NCBI RefSeq assembly: GCF_015291745.1
Contig: NZ_CP030059.1
Coordinates: forward strand, 5,049,501 to 5,113,500
DNA: 64,000 bases
Direction of reading: 5' to 3'
DNA from: Bradyrhizobium sp. CCBAU 53351
GTDB lineage: Bacteria; Pseudomonadota; Alphaproteobacteria; Rhizobiales; Xanthobacteraceae
The notes under the pieces are model-generated. The model did not search any database. It was not told the origin of the DNA and worked only from the letters and a program-made list of their open reading frames with translations. A program made the translations under genes and the position numbers. Below are positions 1 through 8,069 of this stretch, piece by piece; position 1 is the first letter of the stretch; each line of letters opens with the position of its first letter.

Positions 1-215
1 TTCTCGCCCTGCATGGCGGTGCCCTTGCCTTCCGGCAGGCCCTGGCCGTCCGGCCGCACGTCGATATCCCAGCCGCGGATCTCGTCCGCGGTCGGCGCGC
101 GGCCGATGTGGTAGCGCGGACCGCTCTTGGCATCCGCCTTCTGCTGCGCGAGCGCCGGCGCGCTCAGCGTGGAGGCGAGCAGCGCGGCTGCAATGAGCTT
201 AAGCGACTTCGACAT
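1..215 (-). CDS. soxD: SoxD, cytochrome c subunit of sulfane dehydrogenase (N-terminal part, cut by window start)
   Basis: Only the first 71 codons are inside the window. They encode a typical Sec signal peptide ending ALA-Q, followed by a segment ([20 protein letters not shown]) characteristic of SoxD. SoxD is the periplasmic c-type cytochrome that takes electrons from the molybdenum subunit SoxC during oxidation of the sulfane sulfur carried by SoxY. The ATG lies inside the last codons of soxC (17-bp overlap), the usual tight soxCD coupling. The heme motifs lie outside the window, so identity rests on the N-terminus and on context. Confidence 0.85.
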   Translation of the reverse strand, partial: MSKSLKLIAAALLASTLSAPALAQQKADAKSGPRYHIGRAPTADEIRGWDIDVRPDGQGLPEGKGTAMQGE

Positions 216-1470
216 TCTCGACCTCACCATTGGCCTGCACATGCCAGGTCTGGATGCCATTGTTGTGATAGATGGAGTTGACGCCGCGGATCTTGCGCAG
301 CTCGGCCTTGCTCGGCTGCACGTAGCCGGTCTCATCCTGCACGCGCGATTGCAGCAGCAGTGGCTCGCCGTTCCAGTCGAACTCGTAGTAGAAACGCGTC
401 AGCGCCTTGTCGAGAACGGGACCGTCGAGGCGCGCCGGCCACCAATTGCGGCCGCCGTCGAGCGAGACGTCCACGCGCTTGACCTTGCCGTTGCCGCTCC
501 AGGCGAGCCCCGAGACGACGGTAAAGCCCTTGCCGTGCCTGATCGGCGCCTGCGGGCTCGGGCTCGTGATCACGGATTTCGCGTCCATCGACCAGGTGAA
601 ACGGCGTGCCTTGCCGTTCGGCATGAGGTCCGTGTATTTCGACGTTTCCTCGCGGGTGTGCCAGGGCTGGTCGCCGACCTTGATGCGGCGCAGCCACTTG
701 ACCCAGAGATTGCCCTGCCAGCCCGGCACCACGAGCCGCATCGGATAGCCCTGCTCGGGATAGAGCGCCTCGCCGTTCATCTTGTAGGCGATGATGCAAT
801 CGTCGAGCGCCTTCTCGATCGGCAGGCTGCGGTCCATCGCGGCCGCATCGGCGCCCTCGACCAAGAGCCACTTGCCGTTGGTCTTGACGCCGGCCTCCTC
901 CAAGAGGGTGCGCAGCGAGACGCCGGTATATTGCACGCAGTGGATCATGCCGTGGGTGAACTGGCAGCCATTGAGCTGCGCGCCACGCCATTCCATGCCT
1001 GAATTCGCCGCGCATTCCATGAAGTGGATGCGGTTGACGCGCGGATAGCGCTTCAGCTCCTCCAGCGTGAGGATGAGCGGACGCTCGACGAGGCCATGGA
1101 TCATCAGGCGATGATCGGCCGGATCGACCTCGGCAATGCCGCCGTGATGCCGCTCGAAGCAGAGACCGTTCGGCGTGATGATGCCTTCGAGCTCGTGCAG
1201 CGGCGTGAAGCTCACCGAGGATTCGCGCGAGGCGGTCAGCCATTCAACGTCGCGCCGCACGACGTCCTTCTCGAATTTCGACGGCTTTCCGTACGGGCGC
1301 ACAGCGACGCCCTCGCCCAGCGATTTCGTCCATTCGGGAACGTTGGGTGGCTGGTTGGCGGGATTGCCGGCTCCCGCCGCGGCGGGCTTCGCGAGCACGG
1401 ACGCCGCAACGCCGGCGCCAGCGGCCAGGAAACTACGTCGGGATTGCCGGGAACTGTCCATCTTCGACAT
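199..1470 (-). CDS. soxC: SoxC, sulfane dehydrogenase molybdopterin subunit
   Basis: This 423-residue protein has a twin-arginine signal ([11 protein letters not shown]) at residues 10-20, as expected for a cofactor-loaded periplasmic enzyme. The body is an oxidoreductase of the sulfite-oxidase fold: the motif MECAANSG supplies the cysteine ligand of molybdenum, and a C-terminal immunoglobulin-like dimerisation domain follows ([14 protein letters not shown]). With SoxD it oxidises the sulfane sulfur bound to SoxY, adding six electrons to the thiosulfate yield. It lies 6 bp downstream of soxB and overlaps soxD. Start at 1470; an in-frame ATG at 1461 is possible but would not alter the signal. 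Its presence predicts complete thiosulfate oxidation to sulfate without sulfur globules. Confidence 0.95.
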   Translation of the reverse strand: MSKMDSSRQSRRSFLAAGAGVAASVLAKPAAAGAGNPANQPPNVPEWTKSLGEGVAVRPYGKPSKFEKDVVRRDVEWLTASRESSVSFTPLHELEGIITPNGLCFERHHGGIAEVDPADHRLMIHGLVERPLILTLEELKRYPRVNRIHFMECAANSGMEWRGAQLNGCQFTHGMIHCVQYTGVSLRTLLEEAGVKTNGKWLLVEGADAAAMDRSLPIEKALDDCIIAYKMNGEALYPEQGYPMRLVVPGWQGNLWVKWLRRIKVGDQPWHTREETSKYTDLMPNGKARRFTWSMDAKSVITSPSPQAPIRHGKGFTVVSGLAWSGNGKVKRVDVSLDGGRNWWPARLDGPVLDKALTRFYYEFDWNGEPLLLQSRVQDETGYVQPSKAELRKIRGVNSIYHNNGIQTWHVQANGEVENVEVA

Positions 1471-1476
1471 CGCTTC

Positions 1477-3168
1477 TTACGCTCCGGTAACTTTGACGGC
1501 CCGGTTGGGTTCGAGCCGAACGGTTTTCTGTCGCGCCAGATAGTTCGCGACGACATCCCAGATCGGCGGTCCTTCGGTGCCTTCGTTGACGCTGGCCCAG
1601 CCCGCGACCTGATATTCCCTGGCGGGATCGATCGGCGCGCCGGTCTTGACCATCTGCATGTCCGAGATGCGCTGCCCCTGCGGCTTGGCGACGTCGATCG
1701 CGTAAGCGAGCCCCCCGATGCGCACCATGTCGCCGCCCTGCTGGTAGTAGGGATCGACGTTGAAGAGATTGTCGGCGACGTCCTCGATGATCTCTTTCAG
1801 TCGCGCGCCCGTCATGCCCATGCGGTAGACGGCGGGATAGGTGATCGCGGTGGCGTTGGTGACGTCCTCGAAGGTGATGTCCTGCCCCGGCAGCACGCTG
1901 GTGCCCCAGCGGAAACCGGGCGAGAGCGCGATCTCGGCGTCGCGCTCCTGCAGCAGTGCCTGACAGATCAAATCGTCGAACGTGCCGTTGAAATTGCCGC
2001 GCCGGTACAGCAGCGAGTCCGTCTTGCCGAGCACCTTGGCGAGATCGGACGCGAAAGGCTTGCGTACCTCGGCGATCTTCGCGGCCATCTCGGCGTCCGC
2101 GCCGATCACGTCGGAGAACAGCGGAATGAGCTTGTACCTGTAAGCCTTGATCTCGCCGTCGCGGACGTCGAGATCGAGCCGCGAGACGAACTTGCCGGAC
2201 GAGCCCGAAGCGATCAGCAGCGTCTTGCCGACCTTGACGGCTTCGGGCAATGCGTCGTGGGTGTGTCCGGTCAGGATGACGTCGAGGCCTTTGACGCGGC
2301 TTGCGAGCTTGCGATCGACGTCGAAGCCGTTGTGGGAGAGCAGCACGACCAGTTGCGCGCCGCCCTTGCGCGCCTTGTCGACCTGCGCCTGCACGTCCTC
2401 CTCACGCACGCCGAACGACCAGGTCGGAATCATCCAGCGCGGATTGGCGACCGGCGTATAGGGGAAGGCCTGACCGAGCACCGCGATCTTGACGCCGCCG
2501 CGCTCGATCATGGTCGAGGCGTCGAACGCGGCCTCGTTCCACTCCGTGTCGCGGATGTTGAGGCCGAGGAACGGAAAGCCGAGGCCTTCGATCGCCTGCT
2601 TGACCCGCTCGGTGCCGTAGGTGAATTCCCAATGTCCGGTCATGGCGTCGGGCTTCAGCAGCGCCATGCAGTCGATCATGTCCTGGCCGCGCGTCTTCAG
2701 CGACGACCACGAGCCCTGCCAGGTGTCGCCACCGTCGAGCAGCGCGACCTTGTCGCCGCGCTCGGCGCGGATTGCCTTGATCACGGTGGCGGCGCGATCG
2801 AGGCCGCCGATCCGGCCATAGCTCTTGGCGAGCGACTCGAAATCCTCCGAGGTCAGCGCGTAGGCCGCCGACGAGCCCGGCGCGATGCCGAACCGCGTCA
2901 AGAACTCCTTGCCGGTGACGTGCGGCGGAAGGCCCTTGGCCTCGCCCACCCCGAGATTGGTCGAGGGCTCGCGGAAATACAGCGGCATCAGCTGACCGTG
3001 GATATCGGTCACATGCACCAGCGTGACGTTGCCGAGCGGCTCGAAGGCCAGCAATTCCTTTTCGGTGAGGCGCTGCTGGGCGACCGCACGCGTCAGGCCG
3101 GAGCCGACGCCGCTCGACAGCGCCGCCGTTGCCGCGGCAACCTGAATGAACTCGCGGCGAGAGATCAT
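1477..3168 (-). CDS. soxB: SoxB, thiosulfohydrolase (dimanganese metallophosphoesterase fold)
   Basis: 563 residues, the usual SoxB length. An N-terminal twin-arginine signal (ISRREFIQVAAATAAL) is followed by the metal-binding motifs of the metallophosphoesterase/5'-nucleotidase family: HVTDIHGQ near residue 55, GGDTWQGSW near 146, SHNGFD near 279 and GHTHD near 302. The C-terminal third is the 5'-nucleotidase C-type substrate domain. SoxB hydrolyses the sulfate group from the cysteine-S-sulfate formed on SoxY. The ATG at 3168 has GGAG eight bases upstream. It lies between soxA and soxC in one minus-strand operon. Confidence 0.96.
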   Translation of the reverse strand: MISRREFIQVAAATAALSSGVGSGLTRAVAQQRLTEKELLAFEPLGNVTLVHVTDIHGQLMPLYFREPSTNLGVGEAKGLPPHVTGKEFLTRFGIAPGSSAAYALTSEDFESLAKSYGRIGGLDRAATVIKAIRAERGDKVALLDGGDTWQGSWSSLKTRGQDMIDCMALLKPDAMTGHWEFTYGTERVKQAIEGLGFPFLGLNIRDTEWNEAAFDASTMIERGGVKIAVLGQAFPYTPVANPRWMIPTWSFGVREEDVQAQVDKARKGGAQLVVLLSHNGFDVDRKLASRVKGLDVILTGHTHDALPEAVKVGKTLLIASGSSGKFVSRLDLDVRDGEIKAYRYKLIPLFSDVIGADAEMAAKIAEVRKPFASDLAKVLGKTDSLLYRRGNFNGTFDDLICQALLQERDAEIALSPGFRWGTSVLPGQDITFEDVTNATAITYPAVYRMGMTGARLKEIIEDVADNLFNVDPYYQQGGDMVRIGGLAYAIDVAKPQGQRISDMQMVKTGAPIDPAREYQVAGWASVNEGTEGPPIWDVVANYLARQKTVRLEPNRAVKVTGA

Positions 3169-3195
3169 GCGCAGTGCTCCTGCAAGCTCATCGTT

Positions 3196-4017
3196 TCAGT
3201 TGCGCACCGACGGCGTCTCGACCGGCAGACCGATGCCGCGCCAGGCGACATAGAGTTCGAGCGCGAGAAACTCGTCCGAGAGCGGCTTGAACGGCTCGGC
3301 GCGCACGTCGAACATGCAGCCTTCGAAACGCTCATGCAGCGGCACCAGGCGCTGGTCGCGCAGCCGGTAGGTCGGAAAGCCGTTGGTCTGGCCCTGGCTC
3401 AGGAAATCGGCGCGCATGAACTTGCCGTTGTTGCGCTCGTGGCAGGATTCGCAGGCGAGATCGAGCTGGCCGTAGCGCGTGTAATAGATCTGCTTGCCGC
3501 GCTCGAACCAGGGCGACATCGGCCCGTCGGTCTTCACCGAGACCTTCATGCCGTGCGACTGATAGCGCACGAACGTCGTCATGTCGGTCAGCTCGCGGGA
3601 CTTGAACTTCCAGGGCTCGGCCTTCATCTGCTCGCTCCGGCAGATGTTGATGCGCTGCTCGAGATTGACCGGCTTCTTCAACTTGTCGTCCCATTTCGGC
3701 ATGGCGGCGCCGACGCCCTTCATGCTGGTCTCGGCTTCGCCGTGGCAGCTCATGCAGGACTTACCCTCGCTGCCCTCGACCTTTTTCCAGGCATCCGCCG
3801 CGCGTTCCACGGCGAGAAAGCCCGGGTTTTCGAGATCGTCGTCCTGCAGCGCGCGGGTCTCCTTGCTGCGGAACTCGTAGCCGGAGATGATGGTCTTGAA
3901 GACGTGGCCGGGCGGCGCCGCGATGCCCTTGCGCTCGGTTTCCTCTGCGCAGGCGAGCGTCGCAACCGATGCGGCGGCCACGATCGCAGCGGCCAAAGCA
4001 AGATATCGTGGCGCCAT
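3196..4017 (-). CDS. soxA: SoxA, diheme cytochrome c subunit of SoxAX
   Basis: This 273-residue secreted cytochrome has two CxxCH heme sites, at about residues 88-92 (CMSCH) and 189-193 (CESCH), so it is the diheme form; many SoxA proteins have lost the first heme. The conserved FEGC motif near residue 234 supplies the persulfidated cysteine ligand of the active heme. SoxAX couples thiosulfate to the SoxY cysteine and releases two electrons. I chose the ATG at 4017 because GGGAG lies six bases upstream. A TTG 15 bases further up would fall inside that ribosome-binding site. The signal peptide runs to about residue 23. The operon continues to soxB 27 bp downstream. Confidence 0.95.
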   Translation of the reverse strand: MAPRYLALAAAIVAAASVATLACAEETERKGIAAPPGHVFKTIISGYEFRSKETRALQDDDLENPGFLAVERAADAWKKVEGSEGKSCMSCHGEAETSMKGVGAAMPKWDDKLKKPVNLEQRINICRSEQMKAEPWKFKSRELTDMTTFVRYQSHGMKVSVKTDGPMSPWFERGKQIYYTRYGQLDLACESCHERNNGKFMRADFLSQGQTNGFPTYRLRDQRLVPLHERFEGCMFDVRAEPFKPLSDEFLALELYVAWRGIGLPVETPSVRN

Positions 4018-4045
4018 TCGAGTCTCCCTCAATGCGCGATGCGCA

Positions 4046-4372
4046 TCATGCCCTGAGCGCGATCTTCTCTTCGGCCGTGATCACCGTGCCGTCGTCGTCC
4101 GTCCAGGAGAACTTGAACGTGCCGGCCTCGTCGATCCTGGCGTCGAACTGGACGTAGGGATTGGCCGAGATCGCCGGCTCCAGCGCGCAAGAGAACACCG
4201 GCTTGCCGTTGAACTCGCACGCGAACTTGTTGATGATCTTGCGCGGAATGGTCTTGCCCTGCGCATCCTTGCGCTGGCCCGATTCCATGACATGCGAGAC
4301 CAGGGTCTTGATCTGGATGACCTCGCCCTTAGCGGCTTCCTTGGGAAGCTTGATGCGCGGTTTGTCTGCCAT
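4046..4372 (-). CDS. soxZ: SoxZ, sulfur-carrier complex subunit
   Basis: 108 residues without a signal peptide, starting MADKPRIKLPKEAAKGEV, which is diagnostic for SoxZ. It has the single immunoglobulin-like beta-sandwich that forms the SoxYZ heterodimer. SoxZ binds SoxY in the cytoplasm, and the pair is exported on the twin-arginine signal of SoxY. Two internal cysteines (FACEFNGK and VFSCALEP) are present. A clear AGGAG precedes the ATG. It lies 19 bp after soxY and 28 bp before soxA, consistent with one transcript. Confidence 0.95.
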   Translation of the reverse strand: MADKPRIKLPKEAAKGEVIQIKTLVSHVMESGQRKDAQGKTIPRKIINKFACEFNGKPVFSCALEPAISANPYVQFDARIDEAGTFKFSWTDDDGTVITAEEKIALRA

Positions 4373-4391
4373 CTGTTTTCTCCTGACGCCC

Positions 4392-4844
4392 TTAGCCGCC
4401 GCAGCCGCCGATGGTGACCTTGACGGTCTTCTGCTCGGTGAACAGCGAGCCGTCGCTCATCTTCGCGATCGCAACCACGTTCTGCGTGGACGCGAGCCGG
4501 ATCCGGATCGAGGCTTCCGCCTTGCCAGACAAGGGGGTGAACGAGAGCGTCGCCACGCCCGCATTCGGGTTGCCGTCCGCGATGATCATGACGTCCTTGA
4601 CGTAGGCCTCCGCGGTCATAGGGCTCTCGATGTTGATCGACAGCGGAACGGTGTTGCCGTTCTCCGCGATCTCCGGCAGGTCGAGCGAGATCTTGCCCTT
4701 CGCCGGCTGCTTGCCGCCGGTGAACTTCTCGATCCACTTCGCCGCATCGTTCGTCACTTCGGCATCGGCCGCCATCGGCATCAGCGTCAGCATGACGAAG
4801 CCGCCCCCGAGCGCAAATGCCTGCCGTCGATTGATGGCCTTCAT
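4392..4844 (-). CDS. soxY: SoxY, covalent sulfur-carrier protein
   Basis: 150 residues. The N-terminus NRRQAFALGGG is a twin-arginine signal, and the protein ends in GGCGG, the flexible arm whose cysteine (residue 148) carries the sulfur intermediates of the Sox cycle. All other Sox enzymes act on this arm. The ATG is preceded by GAGGAGGATCAGGA, a strong ribosome-binding site. It sits between soxX (18 bp upstream) and soxZ. The intact GGCGG terminus argues for a functional pathway. Confidence 0.97.
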   Translation of the reverse strand: MKAINRRQAFALGGGFVMLTLMPMAADAEVTNDAAKWIEKFTGGKQPAKGKISLDLPEIAENGNTVPLSINIESPMTAEAYVKDVMIIADGNPNAGVATLSFTPLSGKAEASIRIRLASTQNVVAIAKMSDGSLFTEQKTVKVTIGGCGG

Positions 4845-4862
4845 TCCTGATCCTCCTCGCCG

Positions 4863-5318
4863 TCAGTTCAGCGTCTTGAGAAAAGCGATGACGTCCTCGA
4901 CCTGCGCGGCCGTCAAAATGGATTTGCCGACAAATTCCGGTCGCACCCGGCTGAGGCCTTCGTTCCTGAAGAACGCCGGCATGACCGTGTTGGTGAAGAT
5001 GCGCTTGGGATCGGCGACGATGAGGCGCAATTGCGCCTCGCTGTAGCGGCCGGCGACACCGTCGAGCGACGGACCGAACTCGCCGTGGAATTCCTCGGAC
5101 TTCAGGCTGGTGACCTGGTGGCAGGCCAGGCAATTGCCGAGCGTGCGCGTCAGAAACACCTTCTTGCCGGCGGCGGCATCGCCGGGCGCACCGGTCAGGG
5201 ATTTCGGCAGGGAGTCGTCGACGATATCGAGCTTGATCGGCTCTTTGACAGCCTCTTGCGCGAGACCACCTCCGGCGGACAGACAAAGTGCAAACGCAGC
5301 CGCAAGCGAGCGCCGCAT
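4863..5318 (-). CDS. soxX: SoxX, monoheme cytochrome c subunit of SoxAX
   Basis: With the ATG at 5318 the product has 151 residues, a signal peptide ending at about LAQ (residue 21), one heme site CLACH at residues 63-67 and a likely axial methionine in NTVMPAF near residue 113. The reading frame stays open for 21 codons further upstream. That extension would put charged residues before the signal peptide and overlap the predicted promoter, whereas TAGGA precedes 5318. SoxX accepts electrons from SoxA and passes them to soluble cytochrome c. It is the first gene of the minus-strand sox operon. Confidence 0.93.
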   Translation of the reverse strand: MRRSLAAAFALCLSAGGGLAQEAVKEPIKLDIVDDSLPKSLTGAPGDAAAGKKVFLTRTLGNCLACHQVTSLKSEEFHGEFGPSLDGVAGRYSEAQLRLIVADPKRIFTNTVMPAFFRNEGLSRVRPEFVGKSILTAAQVEDVIAFLKTLN

Positions 5319-5381
5319 GTTTCCTACCCTTATCGCGGGGTGACGCCCGCCTTCGATCACGACGGACTCACGGTCCATCAA

Positions 5382-5424
5382 ATTCAGTTATTATGATATG
5401 TTCATGTGATCGGCGCGGCGTCAA
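5382..5424 (-). promoter_or_regulatory. Predicted soxX promoter with SoxR half-site
   Basis: On the minus strand a -35-like TTGACG (5419-5424) is separated by 17 bases from a -10-like ACATAT (5396-5401), about 78 bases before the soxX ATG. Overlapping it is ATTC-N8-TGAT (5382-5397), which matches one half of the ATTC-N8-GAAT site known for SqrR-type repressors. It also carries the element TTATGATAT (5391-5399) that recurs upstream of soxW. Sequence is seen directly; function is inferred. Confidence 0.5.
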
Positions 5425-5448
5425 GCGAAATTCGACAGACGTCTGCGC

Positions 5449-6063
5449 TCAGCCGTTCGCGGCCAGGAAATCCCGGAAGGAGCCGCGCTCATAAGCACGC
5501 TCTCGCACGAAGCGGAACATCGCCAGGAAGTGCGGCGGCTTGAGATAACCGGGGGCCCGCGCCATCTCGCGCACCATCGCGTCCTTCACGTCGAGGCCGT
5601 CGGCGGATGGCGGAAAGAACTGAAAGGTCGGCGTGAACCTGATGCCGTATTTGCGGGCGAGATCCTTTTCGGCCAATTCCTCGCGGTCGAAATCGGTCAC
5701 CTTGCGCGAGCCGATCAAATTGAGCTGCAACACCTCGAAATTGTCACGGATATAGCTCGCGATGCCGGCATCGGCGAAGTTCACCAGATGCGTCTCGCGG
5801 CAATAGGGGCAGCCGCGCAGCTCCCACATGATGGCGAGGCGCTTGCCGCCCGCCGCCGCGCTCTCCAGGTCCTCGCGCAGATCGAGGAAGCTCTGCAAGA
5901 ACCAGGGCTCGTGATAGAGCCCGTCTTCTCCGACCGTGGGCTCTGCGGCCGCAGCGCGGCGCCCGGCGAGGGCCGCGCCCACAGCGAGTGCAAGGAGGCC
6001 GCGCCGCGTCGGCAGAAGCGATAGCGGGGCTTGGTGCGTCGGAAGATCTTGCGCAATGCTCAT
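5449..6063 (-). CDS. soxW: SoxW, periplasmic thioredoxin
   Basis: About 204 residues with an N-terminal TRRGLLALAVGAALAG export signal and a thioredoxin-fold domain whose active site is CPYC (residues 85-88). SoxW is the periplasmic thiol-disulfide partner kept reduced by SoxV and thought to keep SoxY reactive. Start is uncertain: ATGs at 6063 and 6069 are in frame, neither with a convincing ribosome-binding site, and the frame stays open to 6198 over the divergent gene. I chose 6063 because it gives the most compact signal. It is transcribed towards soxX but separated from it by 130 bp with its own promoter. Confidence 0.85.
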   Translation of the reverse strand: MSIAQDLPTHQAPLSLLPTRRGLLALAVGAALAGRRAAAAEPTVGEDGLYHEPWFLQSFLDLREDLESAAAGGKRLAIMWELRGCPYCRETHLVNFADAGIASYIRDNFEVLQLNLIGSRKVTDFDREELAEKDLARKYGIRFTPTFQFFPPSADGLDVKDAMVREMARAPGYLKPPHFLAMFRFVRERAYERGSFRDFLAANG

Positions 6064-6068
6064 TTTCA

Positions 6069-6091
6069 TTATGATATTCGAATACACGAAT
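6069..6091. promoter_or_regulatory. SqrR/SoxR-type operator in the soxW divergent region
   Basis: The interval between the soxW ATG and the divergent TTG start at 6111 is only 47 bp (6064-6110). It contains a perfect ATTC-N8-GAAT (6076-6091), the site reported for the persulfide-responsive repressor SqrR. TTATGATAT (6069-6077), also found before soxX, overlaps it. One bound repressor could control both directions. Confidence 0.6.
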
Positions 6092-6110
6092 GTGACAAGG
6101 AGTTCCGATC

Positions 6111-6824
6111 TTGCGTTGCACCATCGTGCTGCTGGCGTGGCTGGCCTCGAATACGCTCGCGCTCGGCGCGGAGACCGACAGACGTGCCGAATTTGCATCG
6201 GCGATGGCGCCGGTTATGGCCAATCTTCGCACGGCCGCGAGCTATGCGCGCACCGGCAACGTCGCGCTGGCGCAGATCGAGACGGACGAGGCAGTCACCC
6301 GGTGGCGGCGGTTCGTGCAAGACAGCTCCCTGCCCGCCGACGTGCCAGCCGAATTGGCGGGATTTCTCGCGCGGGGGCGCGACCGACTCACGGCGATCAC
6401 GGGGGCGCTGGACCGCGGCGACAATGTCGCCGCCGGCCGCGAGCTGCTGGGGCTTCGACAGGCTCTTCACGCGCTGAGGCAAGATGCTGGCCTCTACGAT
6501 CTCGGCGATTGCATCTTCGAGATCGCGCCCGCCATGGAGAGGTTGCGGGTCGCAGCCGTCAGATTCGGCGAGCAGCCGGCGCCAGCGAACGCCGAGGAGA
6601 CGGTCGCGGCCGCAAGCGCGTTCCGCGATCGGCTTCAAAGCTGCAACGAACAGGCAAATGGCGAGATCGCCGCTCAGGGCGAATTCCGCCGCCTGATCGA
6701 TGGCGCCATCGCCAGCAGCGGCGAGATCGCCCAGGCCGCGAAGGCCGGCGACGGCCCCCTTGTGCATCGCTACCTCATCGAGTTGCAGTCCTTCGCCCAG
6801 TTGCTCGACTTCCGCTACGGCTAG
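6111..6824 (+). CDS. Unrecognised sox-linked periplasmic helical protein
   Basis: 237 residues beginning with TTG, supported by AAGGAG eight bases upstream. Residues 1-20 are a Sec signal. The rest is predicted almost all helical, with a weak internal repeat (APVMANLRTAA near residue 32 and APAMERLRVAA near 137). Two cysteines are present (GDCIFE and QSCNEQ); there is no CxxCH or CxxC. I do not recognise the family. It is divergent from soxW, its 3' end is 2 bp from the convergent end of soxV, and its only upstream space is a SoxR-type operator. This points to a role in sulfur oxidation or its redox balance. Confidence 0.75.
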   Translation: MRCTIVLLAWLASNTLALGAETDRRAEFASAMAPVMANLRTAASYARTGNVALAQIETDEAVTRWRRFVQDSSLPADVPAELAGFLARGRDRLTAITGALDRGDNVAAGRELLGLRQALHALRQDAGLYDLGDCIFEIAPAMERLRVAAVRFGEQPAPANAEETVAAASAFRDRLQSCNEQANGEIAAQGEFRRLIDGAIASSGEIAQAAKAGDGPLVHRYLIELQSFAQLLDFRYG

Positions 6825-6826
6825 CC

Positions 6827-7558
6827 TCAGCCGATGCTGGTCAAAGCAGGGAAATGCTCGAGCAGCCATTCCGAGACCGCAGGCATCAACCCGGTCAGGA
6901 ACATCAAGCCGGTCGCGACCAAGAAGACGCCCATCGTCTTCTCGATCAAGCCGAGATGCCGGCGCATACGGCCCAGCGCTGAGATGAAGCGGCCGGTGAA
7001 GGCCGCTGCGATCAGGAAGGGAATGCCGGTCCCGACCGAATAAGCGAGCAGCAGCAGCGCCCCTCGCCCGGTCGTGTCCTCCGAGCCCGCCATCAGCAGC
7101 ACCGCGGCGAGGATAGGGCCCGCGCAGGGCGTCCAGCCGAACGCAAATGCCAGGCCCATGACGAAGGCCCCCGCTACGCCGGCCGGACGGTTGTCGACCT
7201 GAACGGTCGCGCTGCGATAGAGCAGCGGAATCCTGAGCAGCCCGAGAAAATGCAGGCCCATGACGATGATCAGCCCGCCCGCGACGATGCCGAGCGTCGA
7301 CAGATGCGCGGAGACGAAGCGCCCCGCGATCGAGGCGGTCGAGCCGAGCGCGACGAAGACCAGCGAGAAACCTGCAACGAAGGACAGCGCGGAGACCAGG
7401 ATACGGGGCCGCAGATCCGGCCTGTCGCCGGACAGATTCGTGACGGAGACGCCGGCCATGTAGCACAGGAAGGGCGGGACCAGCGGCAGGATGCAGGGCG
7501 ACAGAAACGACAACAGGCCCGCGACGAAGGCCGCACCCAGCGTGACGTCCAAGGTCAT
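6827..7558 (-). CDS. soxV: SoxV, CcdA/DsbD-type membrane thiol transporter
   Basis: 243 residues with six predicted membrane helices. The CcdA signature cysteines are present: SPCILPLVPP (C22) and FGWTPCAGP (C145), both in proline-containing membrane motifs. SoxV moves electrons from cytoplasmic thioredoxin to periplasmic SoxW and SoxS. The gene is divergent from soxS across a 102-bp region that carries a SoxR-like element. A general CcdA role in cytochrome c maturation cannot be excluded, but the position within sox favours SoxV. Confidence 0.92.
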   Translation of the reverse strand: MTLDVTLGAAFVAGLLSFLSPCILPLVPPFLCYMAGVSVTNLSGDRPDLRPRILVSALSFVAGFSLVFVALGSTASIAGRFVSAHLSTLGIVAGGLIIVMGLHFLGLLRIPLLYRSATVQVDNRPAGVAGAFVMGLAFAFGWTPCAGPILAAVLLMAGSEDTTGRGALLLLAYSVGTGIPFLIAAAFTGRFISALGRMRRHLGLIEKTMGVFLVATGLMFLTGLMPAVSEWLLEHFPALTSIG

Positions 7559-7584
7559 TTCCGCCCCATCCCTAGCACATATAC

Positions 7585-7598
7585 GAATTTAATGATAT
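7585..7598. promoter_or_regulatory. Candidate SoxR site between soxV and soxS
   Basis: The 102-bp divergent region holds GAAT (7585-7588) directly followed by TTAATGATAT (7589-7598), an AT-rich patch in otherwise GC-rich DNA. The ATGATAT core is shared with the soxX and soxW regions, but the second half of the ATTC-N8-GAAT palindrome is degenerate here. SoxR binding at the equivalent soxS-soxV and soxW-soxX regions is known in Pseudaminobacter. Confidence 0.4.
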
Positions 7599-7660
7599 AA
7601 AGCGCCAGGCACGTTTGCAATGCAAGCCCGTCAGGCAATCCAGAAGACCGGTCACGCAGC

Positions 7661-8032
7661 ATGACAAGAATCATCGTTTTGCTCGCCCTCGCCTTCGGAC
7701 TGGCGCTGCCGGCGACCGCCTCGCGCGCCGCCGAGCTCGTCATGTTCGAACGGGCCGGTTGCGCCTGGTGCGCGCGCTTCAACGCCGAGATCGCGCCGAT
7801 CTACGGCAAGACCTGGGAAGGCAGGACCGCACCGCTGCGCCGGGTCAACCTGAACGGCCCCGTTCCCGCCGATCTCGCCGGAATCGATCCGGGTGCCTTC
7901 ACGCCGACTTTCGTCGTGGTACAAGAGGGCCGCGAGATCGGACGCATTCGCGGCTATCCGGGGGATGCCTTCTTCTTCGGCCTCTTGGACCGAATCCTGT
8001 CAAATGCGGGTTCGGAACCCGAGAGGTCGTGA
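7661..8032 (+). CDS. soxS: SoxS, periplasmic thioredoxin-like reductase
   Basis: 123 residues with a signal peptide (cleavage near residue 23) and a thioredoxin-like domain with active site CAWC (C34, C37) and a downstream TPTFVV cis-proline loop. In Paracoccus SoxS reactivates SoxYZ by reducing its cysteine. It is the first gene of a plus-strand soxS-soxR-soxT run, 37 bp before soxR. No good ribosome-binding site precedes the ATG. Confidence 0.88.
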   Translation: MTRIIVLLALAFGLALPATASRAAELVMFERAGCAWCARFNAEIAPIYGKTWEGRTAPLRRVNLNGPVPADLAGIDPGAFTPTFVVVQEGREIGRIRGYPGDAFFFGLLDRILSNAGSEPERS

Positions 8033-8069
8033 TTGGTCTTGCGGATTTTGGTGAGAGGAACTTGACGCG

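Noticed and set aside
1024..4056. A 1010-codon plus-strand open frame opposite soxC, soxB and soxA
   Set aside because: The minus strand carries unmistakable Sox proteins; the plus frame is a compositional shadow.
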